Assembly: GCA_024636785.1 (NCBI GenBank)
Contig: JAGXGK010000017.1
Span: 1-42,283 of the forward strand
Source: Gammaproteobacteria bacterium
GTDB taxonomy: Bacteria; Pseudomonadota; Gammaproteobacteria; SZUA-229
DNA: 42,283 nucleotides
Reading direction: 5' to 3'
Shown here: positions 8,726 to 15,585 of the stretch, in pieces
Numbering within the stretch: position 1 is the first letter of the stretch
How the letters are laid out: every line of letters begins with the position of its first letter
Position numbers and translations under genes: made by a program
Notes under the pieces: generated by a model
Told to the model about the DNA's origin: nothing
The model's database searches: none
The model's input: only the letters and a program-made list of their open reading frames with translations

Positions 8726-9520
8726 ATGACAGTTTATATTAATGATATTTCAGTAATTGCACCCGGTTTGATAGATAGAACGATCACACGCTCAATTTTA
8801 TTAGGCGATAAAAACTGGGTTTATCAGGAAATCCCAAAGCTCATTCCAAACATGTTACCAGCAAACGAGCGACGACGGACAACACCAATGATTAGACTTG
8901 CACTGGCATGTATACAAGGTCTATCAAATGATTGCAATGATCTACAAAACACGTCCACTGTGTTCGCGTCATCGGATGGCGATTTTGAAATTTCCGATAA
9001 GATTTGTACAGCACTGTCGAATGACGAGAAGATGATCTCACCTACTTTATTTCATAATTCAGTGCATAATTCAGCTGCGGGCTATTGGTCAATAGCGTCA
9101 TTGATTAAAGGTGCGTCCACCAGCATATCATCAGGTGATGCCACCTTTATGAGCGGGCTACAAGAGGCCGTTACACAGGCTGAAGTCGACGGAGGTACTG
9201 TGTTATTTGTAGCATATGATTACCCTGCACCGTCGTCATCACCACTCGATAAATATTCCCTCATCAAGTATCCACTAGCCATTGCAATCAGGATTGGAAA
9301 AACGGCTGAAAACAAAACACTTGGAACATTGAAACTAGAAGGTCCTGAGAATGATTTCAAAGAAAGTGTTTGCAGAAACCTCTCTCTTGAACCTCTACGT
9401 ACTGCATCACCTGTCGGTCATGGCATGCCATTGATCGAGGCATTAGTAAGAAGAGCGCGAATGCAAGTTATTATTCCGTATCTAAGGGATGAAAAATTTC
9501 GTATATCTATCTCTCATTGA
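8726..9520 (+). CDS. Ketosynthase-like chain-length-factor subunit
   Basis: A 264-residue protein with the N-terminal ketosynthase-like domain (TVFASSDGDFEISDKIC, then LFHNSVHNSAAGYWSI where a ketosynthase would have its nucleophile). No cysteine is at that place, so the protein is not a condensing enzyme by itself. It starts 3 bases after the active ketosynthase. In known APE systems such a subunit pairs with the ketosynthase and sets chain length. The protein is shorter than actinomycete chain-length factors (about 400 residues) and lacks the second ketosynthase half. Confidence 0.78.
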   Translation: MTVYINDISVIAPGLIDRTITRSILLGDKNWVYQEIPKLIPNMLPANERRRTTPMIRLALACIQGLSNDCNDLQNTSTVFASSDGDFEISDKICTALSNDEKMISPTLFHNSVHNSAAGYWSIASLIKGASTSISSGDATFMSGLQEAVTQAEVDGGTVLFVAYDYPAPSSSPLDKYSLIKYPLAIAIRIGKTAENKTLGTLKLEGPENDFKESVCRNLSLEPLRTASPVGHGMPLIEALVRRARMQVIIPYLRDEKFRISISH

Positions 9521-9541
9521 TACGACAAGGTAATTATTAAC

Positions 9542-9985
9542 ATGTTAGACCATGATGAAATCTGTAAGCTCATTCCACATGATGGGAAAATGTGTTTGCT
9601 GGATAAAGTGAAGAGCTGGGACATAAATAATATTATTTGTACAACTAACACACATAGAAACAAATATAATCCTCTTCGTTCTAATGATGAATTACCAATG
9701 CTATCACTACTGGAATATGGGGCTCAGGCAATGGCAGTTCATGGCTGTCTATTGGCAGACATGGACGGTTTCATTATGAAGAAAGGTTATTTGGCATCTA
9801 TACGAGATGTTAACTTTGCAGATGGTTTGCTCTCTGAGGTCGAAGCTGAACTGGTGATAAAAATGGAACGTATCTATGCTGAGTCAGGAAATATGATCTA
9901 TACCATGTCGATTTATGCAAGCAGCATAATACTAGCTAGTGGCAGGATTTCAGTAGCAGCAAATTTTATTGATAGAAAAAATTAG
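9542..9985 (+). CDS. Second hotdog dehydratase (ApeP-like)
   Basis: A 147-residue hotdog domain. IPHDGKMCLLD near the N-terminus carries His13, and MLSLLEYGAQAMAVHG carries Glu58 at the position of the acid residue on the central helix. This fits the larger dehydratase that pairs with the FabZ-like protein (3467-3769) in APE clusters. An AGGT lies upstream of the ATG. The last two codons precede, by 1 base, a reading frame that begins like a ketoreductase. Confidence 0.78.
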   Translation: MLDHDEICKLIPHDGKMCLLDKVKSWDINNIICTTNTHRNKYNPLRSNDELPMLSLLEYGAQAMAVHGCLLADMDGFIMKKGYLASIRDVNFADGLLSEVEAELVIKMERIYAESGNMIYTMSIYASSIILASGRISVAANFIDRKN

Positions 9986-9986
9986 T

Positions 9987-10079
9987 ATGAAGCGCGCATT
10001 AGTAACTGGCGAACGTATCGCAAGTCGTACTGACAAGAATTTAGGATGCTTACACTTTAGGAAAATTCTGCTAATGTGA
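9987..10079 (+). pseudogene. Truncated ketoreductase remnant (MKRALVTG start)
   Basis: The reading frame begins MKRALVTG, the exact opening of short-chain dehydrogenase/reductase FabG-like enzymes of APE clusters (the first strand and start of the NAD(P)H-binding turn), placed directly after the second dehydratase where such a gene is expected. The sequence then leaves the family (ERIASRTDKNLGC...) and stops at 10077-10079 after 30 residues. The Ser-Tyr-Lys triad and everything else are absent. I read it as the surviving 5' scrap of a deleted ketoreductase, with a breakpoint near 10010. A chance match over eight residues is possible but unlikely given the location. Confidence 0.6.
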
Positions 10080-10114
10080 TAGACAGCAATAGCATCAAAA
10101 CTCCATCGTAAGCC

Positions 10115-10921
10115 CTACTTGTCACTATGATCAGTAAAATATGGTTTTATACTAGAGCGATAAAGACCTTGCAGGTACAAGCCGCGCGTGATTAACGAAT
10201 GTGCAACCATAAGTGTTATCAAGGTTATATCACGTACACCACGAAAGTGACTTGGGCGTGCATTCATGGCATAAACTGCTGGTATAGCGACTGCAACACA
10301 CTTAATGCCACGCTGTGCAGCCTTGATAAGTATCTCACTTTCAAAAACAAAGCTGTTGCGTTTTGATGTTGATATTTTTAAATCATCAAATAACTTACCT
10401 GGATAAGCACGAAAACCTGATTGGCTGTCTGATATAGGATGTCCAGCTGCCCAGGAAAGCCAAAAGTTTGCAACTCGATTTGCATAGTAGCGTTTAGCAG
10501 GTATGGCTGATTTATCCGCTAAGCGTGCACCTATAATAATATGTCCAGGCTTAATTTCTGATTCTACCAGGAGCCTGGGTATGTCTTCAGGCGCATGCTG
10601 ACCATCACCATCTAAAGAAATTATGTATTTAACATTATGACGACGAGCTACCTGAATTCCTTTCCAAAGAGAGGCAGCTTTCCCTTGATTAACCTCATTC
10701 TTAATAAGAATTACAGGTAAGTCCTGAAGATTTTCTATTGTATGATCCGTGGATCCATCATCTATAACTATAACTAGAGATGAAAAGGCTAAAGCCCGGC
10801 TTGCTATATCGTATATTGTAGCCTCTTCATTATAAGAAGGAATAATAACTGCGAAATCACAAATTTGAGTATTGCAATCACTGTTGATTTTATTATTTAA
10901 GGCTTCGTTTAAGTGGTTCAT
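10115..10921 (-). CDS. Family-2 glycosyltransferase (DPM1/polyprenyl-phosphate type)
   Basis: A 268-residue soluble GT-A enzyme. The N-terminal FAVIIPSYNEEATI, the nucleotide-binding VIDDGSTD (53-59), and the metal-binding LDGDGQHAPED (DGD at 104-106) are all intact. A downstream SDSQSGFRAYP block is shared with dolichol-phosphate mannosyltransferase-like enzymes. It runs convergent to the polyene operon, 36 bases beyond the truncated ketoreductase. APE clusters commonly encode a GT2 domain fused to an acyltransferase, so this may be the separated glycosyltransferase part; its strand leaves open that it is unrelated. On the minus strand a TATAAT lies at 10940-10945, just upstream of the start. 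Confidence 0.75.
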   Translation of the reverse strand: MNHLNEALNNKINSDCNTQICDFAVIIPSYNEEATIYDIASRALAFSSLVIVIDDGSTDHTIENLQDLPVILIKNEVNQGKAASLWKGIQVARRHNVKYIISLDGDGQHAPEDIPRLLVESEIKPGHIIIGARLADKSAIPAKRYYANRVANFWLSWAAGHPISDSQSGFRAYPGKLFDDLKISTSKRNSFVFESEILIKAAQRGIKCVAVAIPAVYAMNARPSHFRGVRDITLITLMVAHSLITRGLYLQGLYRSSIKPYFTDHSDK

Positions 10922-11058
10922 GAATTATGTTATAGCATTATTATACGATTCTTTATCCACTCAATCGGAGGAAGAACCATAAAGACCTAAAAACAGGAGT
11001 ACAAGGTTTATTTACCAGCGGGGCTTGTAATGCTAATTTAATAAGGAAATAGTTAATT

Positions 11059-11186
11059 TGAAGATGGTGCCCGAAGGGTGAATCACAGGGATGTAATCCA
11101 TAATCGAACCGGCTGCCGGTTCGAATGTTTCAGGACTCAAAATCTTAATCAGGAACGATGGTGTTAGCATAATGAAGATGGTGCCC
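11059..11186. repeat. Duplicated tRNA-Leu 3' end with palindromic T-arm debris
   Basis: The 14 bases TGAAGATGGTGCCC occur at 11059-11072 and again at 11173-11186, where they form the 3' end of the tRNA-Leu gene. Between them, at about 11104-11123, is a near-perfect hairpin (CGAACCGGC, one base, GCCGGTTCG) made of tRNA T-arm-like sequence facing both ways. The first copy does not fold into a full tRNA. This pattern fits a scar from integrase-type recombination at a tRNA 3' end. The 10946-11058 interval holds no gene that I can support. Confidence 0.55.
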
Positions 11187-11265
11187 AGGGCCGGAATCGA
11201 ACCGGCACGCCCGTTAAGGCGAGGGATTTTAAGTCCCTTGCGTCTACCTATTTCGCCACCTGGGC
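11179..11265 (-). tRNA. tRNA-Leu (anticodon UAA)
   Basis: An 87-base gene with encoded CCA. The acceptor arm GCCCAGG pairs with CCTGGGC, the D arm starts TGGCGAAATAGGTAGACGC, the anticodon loop reads CTTAAAA (UAA), there is a long variable arm typical of leucine tRNA, and the T loop is GGTTCGATTCC. Its 3' end is partly repeated about 114 bases away. Confidence 0.95.
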
Positions 11266-11331
11266 ATTTACAGAGTGGTCTTATTATTAATTACCTTAAC
11301 GCTATGTAGGGAGACGTCAGGTTGATGTATA

Positions 11332-11405
11332 TGGAGGCGGGACCCGGAGTCGAACCGAGATACACGGATTTGCAATCCGCTGCATAGCCATTCTGCCATC
11401 CCGCC
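11332..11405 (-). tRNA. tRNA-Cys (anticodon GCA)
   Basis: A 74-base gene with encoded CCA. The acceptor GGCGGGA matches TCCCGCC, the anticodon loop holds GCA within GGATTGCAAATCC, and the discriminator base is U as expected for cysteine tRNA. Confidence 0.95.
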
Positions 11406-11510
11406 GTAAATATTTTGTGAGCTTACTGCATAAGCGTTGATTTTATAAGCGCGTTATTCCAGTAATTCGCATTTTTTTCAGGCTGTCTATTTTGTTATAA
11501 GCCTGAAACG

Positions 11511-11534
11511 AAAAAACCCTGGTTTGCAGGGTTT
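11511..11534 (-). terminator. Rho-independent terminator after tRNA-Gly
   Basis: Read on the minus strand, AAACCCTG, a 5-base loop and CAGGGTTT form an 8-bp stem followed at once by TTTTTT. It lies 14 bases past the end of tRNA-Gly, so tRNA-Cys and tRNA-Leu probably have their own promoters. Confidence 0.75.
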
Positions 11535-11547
11535 GGTCGTGTAAATT

Positions 11548-11623
11548 TGGAGCGGGAAACGAGATTCGAACTCGCGACCTCAACCTTGGCAAGGTTGCGC
11601 TCTACCAGCTGAGCTATTCCCGC
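11548..11623 (-). tRNA. tRNA-Gly (anticodon GCC)
   Basis: A 76-base gene with encoded CCA. The acceptor GCGGGAA pairs with TTCCCGC, the D arm is TAGCTCAGCTGGTAGAGC, the anticodon loop is CTTGCCAAG (GCC), and the T arm is GCGAGTTCGAATCTCG. Confidence 0.96.
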
Positions 11624-11644
11624 AGTGCATCTAAGCAGCTCGCT

Positions 11645-11672
11645 ATTCTAGCGATGCCTGCCGCCCTGTCAA
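11645..11672 (-). promoter_or_regulatory. Strong sigma-70 promoter of tRNA-Gly
   Basis: On the minus strand a perfect TTGACA (11667-11672) is followed after 16 bases by TAGAAT (11645-11650). Transcription would start around 11638, about 15 bases upstream of the mature tRNA-Gly. A G/C-rich stretch follows the -10, as is common in stable-RNA promoters. Confidence 0.75.
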
Positions 11673-11736
11673 GCCGAAAGACCATACTTATAGAAATTTT
11701 AATTATTAAATTCATTATACGGTCATTCTCTGGTCA

Positions 11737-12300
11737 TTAACCGGCATTAGTAATCGTGCTCCAGGCTGCTCTGAGATAGGTCAGCATTGAAAACAGAGTA
11801 AGCACAGCTGCCCAGACGATGAGGACGATGCCGATGGTGAAGATCGGCATGCCGAACAGCTCTTCTGCATAGATGAGAAAACCCAGCGCCCATAACTGGG
11901 CGAAGGTTTTGGCTTTGCCGGCAAACGAGACGACTACGATGTTGTCCTTGCCCTGAGAAGCCATCCATTCGCGCAGTGAGGAGATGATGATTTCGCGGGC
12001 GATGATGACAATGGTCGAAACCAGTAACCAGATGTTATCCGGATAGCGGGTGGCCAGCAGAATAAGCACGATAACGACCATAAGCTTGTCTGCCAGCGGG
12101 TCGATGAAGGCGCCCAGTGCGCTCTGCTGATTGAGTTTTCGCGCCAGGTAGCCGTCGAACCAGTCGGAGATGCTGGCGACAAAGAAGATGCTGGTGGCGA
12201 TGATGTGGGCTTCGGGATGGGACCAGTAAAATGCCAGAATGAAGACAGGAATGATCGCCATGCGGAATAGCGTCAGAGTATTGGGAATATTTAAGTTCAT
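11737..12300 (-). CDS. pgsA: CDP-diacylglycerol-glycerol-3-phosphate 3-phosphatidyltransferase
   Basis: A 187-residue inner membrane enzyme that makes phosphatidylglycerol phosphate from CDP-diacylglycerol. The full CDP-alcohol phosphotransferase motif is present: D49-G50, A53-R54, G63, D67 and D71 (within SDWFDGYLARKLNQQSALG and FIDPLADK). Four to five hydrophobic helices surround it, and the length is normal for PgsA. It lies 38 bases downstream of uvrC in the same direction, the gammaproteobacterial uvrY-uvrC-pgsA order. Confidence 0.95.
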   Translation of the reverse strand: MNLNIPNTLTLFRMAIIPVFILAFYWSHPEAHIIATSIFFVASISDWFDGYLARKLNQQSALGAFIDPLADKLMVVIVLILLATRYPDNIWLLVSTIVIIAREIIISSLREWMASQGKDNIVVVSFAGKAKTFAQLWALGFLIYAEELFGMPIFTIGIVLIVWAAVLTLFSMLTYLRAAWSTITNAG

Positions 12301-12338
12301 GTTCTAGTTTATACTCTTGTTTTATTATGTTATCTATC

Positions 12339-14183
12339 TTACTGATTTATATGAAATTCATCATAAATGGCCTGAGCCAGCTTTTTGCTGATGCCGGGTA
12401 TTTTAGCAAGATCCGCCATGCCCGCGCGCGTTATCCCCTGTAATCCGCCAAAATGCTTGAGCAGGGTCTGGCGGCGTTTGGGGCCGAGGCCGGGGATGGT
12501 TTCCAGCGGGGATTCATTGCGGGTTTTGGCGCGTTGCGCACGGTGGCCGGAAATGGCGAAACGATGGGCTTCGTCACGCACCTGCAGAATGAGGTTGAGC
12601 GCGGGTGAATCGAGCGTCAGATGCAGTTCCGGGCGACCGTCACTGAACACCAGTTTTTCCAGCCCGGCCTTGCGCCCTTCCCCTTTGGCAACGCCGATGA
12701 GCAGCACTGAGGTGATAGCCAGCGCGTCGAAGACTTCGATGGCCTGCCTGAGCTGACCCTTGCCGCCGTCGATGAGCAGGATGTCGGGCAGTTTCGCTTC
12801 GTCCTGCCCGGCGCGGCGGAAGCGTCGCTCCAGCGCCTGGCGCATCGCGGCGTAATCATCCCCGCCTGTAATGTCTTTGATGTTGTAACGACGGTAATCG
12901 GTTTTGAACGCGCCTTCAGGCGTCATCACCACGCAGGAGGCGACGGTGGATTCGCCCATGGTGTGGCTGATATCGAAACACTCCAGCCGCGTCGGCAGGC
13001 TGTCGAGTTGCAGCAGTTCCTGCAGCGCTTCAAAACGCTTCATCAGCCCGGTGCGGGACATCAACCGCGTGGTCAGGGTATTGGCGGCGTTGGCCGCGGC
13101 CATCTCCAGCCAGCGGGCGCGTTCGCTGCGTACCTGGGTGCGTAGTTTGATGTTGCGTCCGGCCTGTTTGCTGAGCACCTCTTCCAGTAACGCCTGTTCG
13201 TCGGGCACGGCGGAGAGGATAATTTCTACGGGTATCTCGCGATCCAGATAAAACTGGGGAATGAAGGCGGCGAGGATAGCTTCGCTGGACAGTGATTCGG
13301 GCAGCGAGGGGAAGAAGTTGCGATTGCCCAGGTTGAGGCCGTTGCGAATATAAAACACGGTGACGCAGGCCTGTCCGCCCTCGCTGGCGCAGGCGATGAC
13401 ATCGATGTCGCCCTTCTCTGCGCTGATGTTCTGTTGTTCGGCGATTTTTTGCAGGCTTCGAATCTGATCGCGAAACATGGCGGCTTTTTCGTAGTTCTGC
13501 TTACCGGCGGCTTTTTCCATGTCGGCCACCAGCTCGCTGATAATCTGCTGGCTCTTGCCTTCCAGAAACAGCAGGGCGTGATGGATGTCCTGCTTGTAGG
13601 CCTGCTCGGAGATGTAGCCGACACAGGGTGCTGAGCAGCGCTGGATCTGGTATTGCAAACAGGGTCGTGAGCGATTCCGGAAGTAGCTGTCTTCGCACTG
13701 GCGGATTTTAAAGGTGCGCTGCAACAGGTTGATGGTGTCTCTGGCGGCGTGCGCATTAGGATAAGGGCCGAGATAACGCCCCGGTTTCTTGCGTGCGCCA
13801 CGGTGCAGCGCCAGGCCGGGATAGGCGGTGGTATCCGAGACATAGATGTAGGGATAGCTCTTGTCGTCACGCAGCAGGATGTTGTAACGCGGATGAAACT
13901 CCTTGATCAGATTGCTTTCGAGAATCAGCGCCTCGCCTTCGGTATGCGTGACCATGACTTCGATATGCGCAATGTGGGAGACCAGCACCCGGGTTTTGGG
14001 CGTCAGCCCGGTGTTGCGGAAATAGCTACTCAAGCGGTTCTTGAGGTTCCTGGCCTTGCCGACGTAGAGAATCTTGTCATCGGCATCGTACATGCGATAG
14101 ACGCCGGATCGGGTGGTCACCGTTTTGAGGAACGCCTGCGCATCAAAGGGCTGCCGTAACGAGTTATCGACGGGGGTATTCAT
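12339..14183 (-). CDS. uvrC: Excinuclease ABC subunit C
   Basis: A 614-residue nucleotide excision repair nuclease that makes both incisions after UvrB binds the lesion. The N-terminal GIY-YIG domain shows SGVYRMYDADDKILYVGKAR; a UVR motif lies near residue 205 (MEKAAGKQNYEKAAMFRDQI); the RNase H-like domain includes LECFDISHTMGESTVASCVV; and two helix-hairpin-helix units close the protein (ETIPGLGPKRRQTLLKHFGG and LAKIPGISKKLAQAI). Length and order are standard. It follows a uracil-DNA glycosylase gene with only a few bases between and precedes pgsA. Confidence 0.97.
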   Translation of the reverse strand: MNTPVDNSLRQPFDAQAFLKTVTTRSGVYRMYDADDKILYVGKARNLKNRLSSYFRNTGLTPKTRVLVSHIAHIEVMVTHTEGEALILESNLIKEFHPRYNILLRDDKSYPYIYVSDTTAYPGLALHRGARKKPGRYLGPYPNAHAARDTINLLQRTFKIRQCEDSYFRNRSRPCLQYQIQRCSAPCVGYISEQAYKQDIHHALLFLEGKSQQIISELVADMEKAAGKQNYEKAAMFRDQIRSLQKIAEQQNISAEKGDIDVIACASEGGQACVTVFYIRNGLNLGNRNFFPSLPESLSSEAILAAFIPQFYLDREIPVEIILSAVPDEQALLEEVLSKQAGRNIKLRTQVRSERARWLEMAAANAANTLTTRLMSRTGLMKRFEALQELLQLDSLPTRLECFDISHTMGESTVASCVVMTPEGAFKTDYRRYNIKDITGGDDYAAMRQALERRFRRAGQDEAKLPDILLIDGGKGQLRQAIEVFDALAITSVLLIGVAKGEGRKAGLEKLVFSDGRPELHLTLDSPALNLILQVRDEAHRFAISGHRAQRAKTRNESPLETIPGLGPKRRQTLLKHFGGLQGITRAGMADLAKIPGISKKLAQAIYDEFHINQ

Positions 14184-14186
14184 AAT

Positions 14187-14828
14187 CTATTTGAGCAGTG
14201 TCTTCGCGCGTTTAAACACCTTTTCGAACATGGGTGTGGTCAGGCGGCGGGTCTGGGTGTTGTAGCGCGAGCAATGGTAGCTGTCGATGAGAATGCCACG
14301 CTCGAGCCGGTGTTCAATGCCGTGGCCGAAGGAGTAATCACTCTGCTTCAATGCCAGCGCCCTGATCACCGCTTTATGAGCAATGCCGCCCAGCGCCACC
14401 AGCACATAAGCATCAGGCAGGGCTTTGAGTTCCTGCGCCAGCCATTGATTGCAGGTGTTCACCTCAGCACCAACCGGTTTGTTCTGCGGCGGCAGGCATT
14501 TCACGGCATTGGTGATGCGGCAGTTGAGCAGCTTCAGGCTGTCATTGGCGGCGAGCGATTCGGGGGCGCTGGCGAAGCCGAATTTATGCAGGGTTTGATA
14601 CAGCAGAATGCCGGCGTGGTCACCGGTAAAAGGACGACCGGTGGCATTAGCCCCGTGCATGCCAGGCGCCAGCCCGATGATGCAGAGACGGGCATTTTTA
14701 TCGCCAAAGGCGGGTACGGGTCGGGCGAAATAATCCGGATACTGCACGCGAACATCCGCCAGAAACTGTGCGAGTCGTGGGCATTGTTGGCAATGAGACG
14801 CGCCAGGCGGCGCTTTTTTAGAGGTCAT
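14187..14828 (-). CDS. Type-5 (UDGb-like) uracil-DNA glycosylase
   Basis: A 213-residue Fe-S uracil-DNA glycosylase that removes uracil or related deaminated bases. Four cysteines fit the cluster ligands: C13 and C16 (SHCQQCPRL), C111 and C126. Motif A is GLAPGMHGANATGRPFTGD (52-70), whose GLAP-GxN-TGR layout is that of the type-5 branch rather than type 4 (which has GExPG). Motif B is the SYHCSRYNTQTRRLT block near the C-terminus, with the expected His and NTQT. It sits between the UvrY-type regulator and uvrC, so excision repair and base repair genes are contiguous here. Substrate breadth cannot be inferred. Confidence 0.88.
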   Translation of the reverse strand: MTSKKAPPGASHCQQCPRLAQFLADVRVQYPDYFARPVPAFGDKNARLCIIGLAPGMHGANATGRPFTGDHAGILLYQTLHKFGFASAPESLAANDSLKLLNCRITNAVKCLPPQNKPVGAEVNTCNQWLAQELKALPDAYVLVALGGIAHKAVIRALALKQSDYSFGHGIEHRLERGILIDSYHCSRYNTQTRRLTTPMFEKVFKRAKTLLK

Positions 14829-14870
14829 TTTAAGCTTTAAGTATACGTTATAACTTGTTGATGATTAATG

Positions 14871-15539
14871 CTATTCTAACGTAGATCCATCCAGAAGTCC
14901 GTGCTTGATGGCGAAATGCATCATCTCGATATCTGAATCGACTTCCAGTTTTTCGTGCAGGCGTGCCCGGTAGGTGCTGATGGTTTTCGGGCTAAGGTTA
15001 AGGGTATCTGAAATGGTGCAGTTACGTTTGCCCTGCGCAATCATCATCAGCACCTGCAACTCACGCGGCGAAAGCGTATCCAGCTGACTTTTTTCACCGG
15101 GCAACGCGGACAACGCCAGCTGCTGGGCAATGTCTTTGGCGATGTAACAACCGCCCCGATAGACGTCGTGAATGGCAGTCACCATCTCATCGACCTTGTT
15201 GCCTTTGGAGAGATAACCGCGGGCGCCACCGGTGAGCAAGCGCTTCGGCAGAGAGCCGTCTGCATGTACCGAGACAATAATGATACCGATGTGTTTCCAG
15301 CTCTTGTGGATACGCCGGGTGGCTTCGAGCCCGCCCATGCCGGGCATGTTGATATCCATCATGATGATGTCCAACGCGCCGTCGTTTTTCCGGCAATAGT
15401 CGATAGCCTGCTCACCGCTGTTCACCTCGGCCACAACTTCAATGTCGTCGTGGCAGGCTAGCAGGCTGGTGAGACCATGACGAACAAGGTCATGGTCGTC
15501 GACAATCATAAGCTTTATTTTAGGCTGGGCTGGATTCAT
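14871..15539 (-). CDS. uvrY: UvrY/GacA-type response regulator
   Basis: A 222-residue two-domain regulator. The receiver domain has acidic residues D14-D15 (VDDHDLV), the phospho-acceptor D62 (MMDINMPG) and the switch lysine in RGYLSKGN. The C-terminal LuxR/FixJ helix-turn-helix reads LSPRELQVLMMIAQG then LNLSPKTISTYRARLHEKL. Similarity to UvrY runs the whole length (GGLEATRRI, YIAKDIAQQLALS, HFAIKHGL). In related bacteria it answers the BarA/GacS kinase and drives csr-type small RNAs; the kinase and RNAs are not in this window. The gene precedes the glycosylase and uvrC, as uvrY usually does. Confidence 0.9.
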   Translation of the reverse strand: MNPAQPKIKLMIVDDHDLVRHGLTSLLACHDDIEVVAEVNSGEQAIDYCRKNDGALDIIMMDINMPGMGGLEATRRIHKSWKHIGIIIVSVHADGSLPKRLLTGGARGYLSKGNKVDEMVTAIHDVYRGGCYIAKDIAQQLALSALPGEKSQLDTLSPRELQVLMMIAQGKRNCTISDTLNLSPKTISTYRARLHEKLEVDSDIEMMHFAIKHGLLDGSTLE

Positions 15540-15585
15540 AAGTTTCGAACTTTAGCACATAGCCATGGGCTAACTGATGTTGAAT

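Noticed and set aside
11059-11130. A second tRNA gene before tRNA-Leu
   Set aside because: Only the 3' flank and T-arm pieces match; no acceptor, D or anticodon arm can be formed.
11469-11509. Long-loop inverted repeat near 11478-11509 as a terminator
   Set aside because: The T run precedes rather than follows the stem on the plus strand, and the minus strand has A residues after it.
12385-14159. Several long open frames opposite uvrC
   Set aside because: They are shadows of a G/C-rich coding gene; uvrC has all domains intact.
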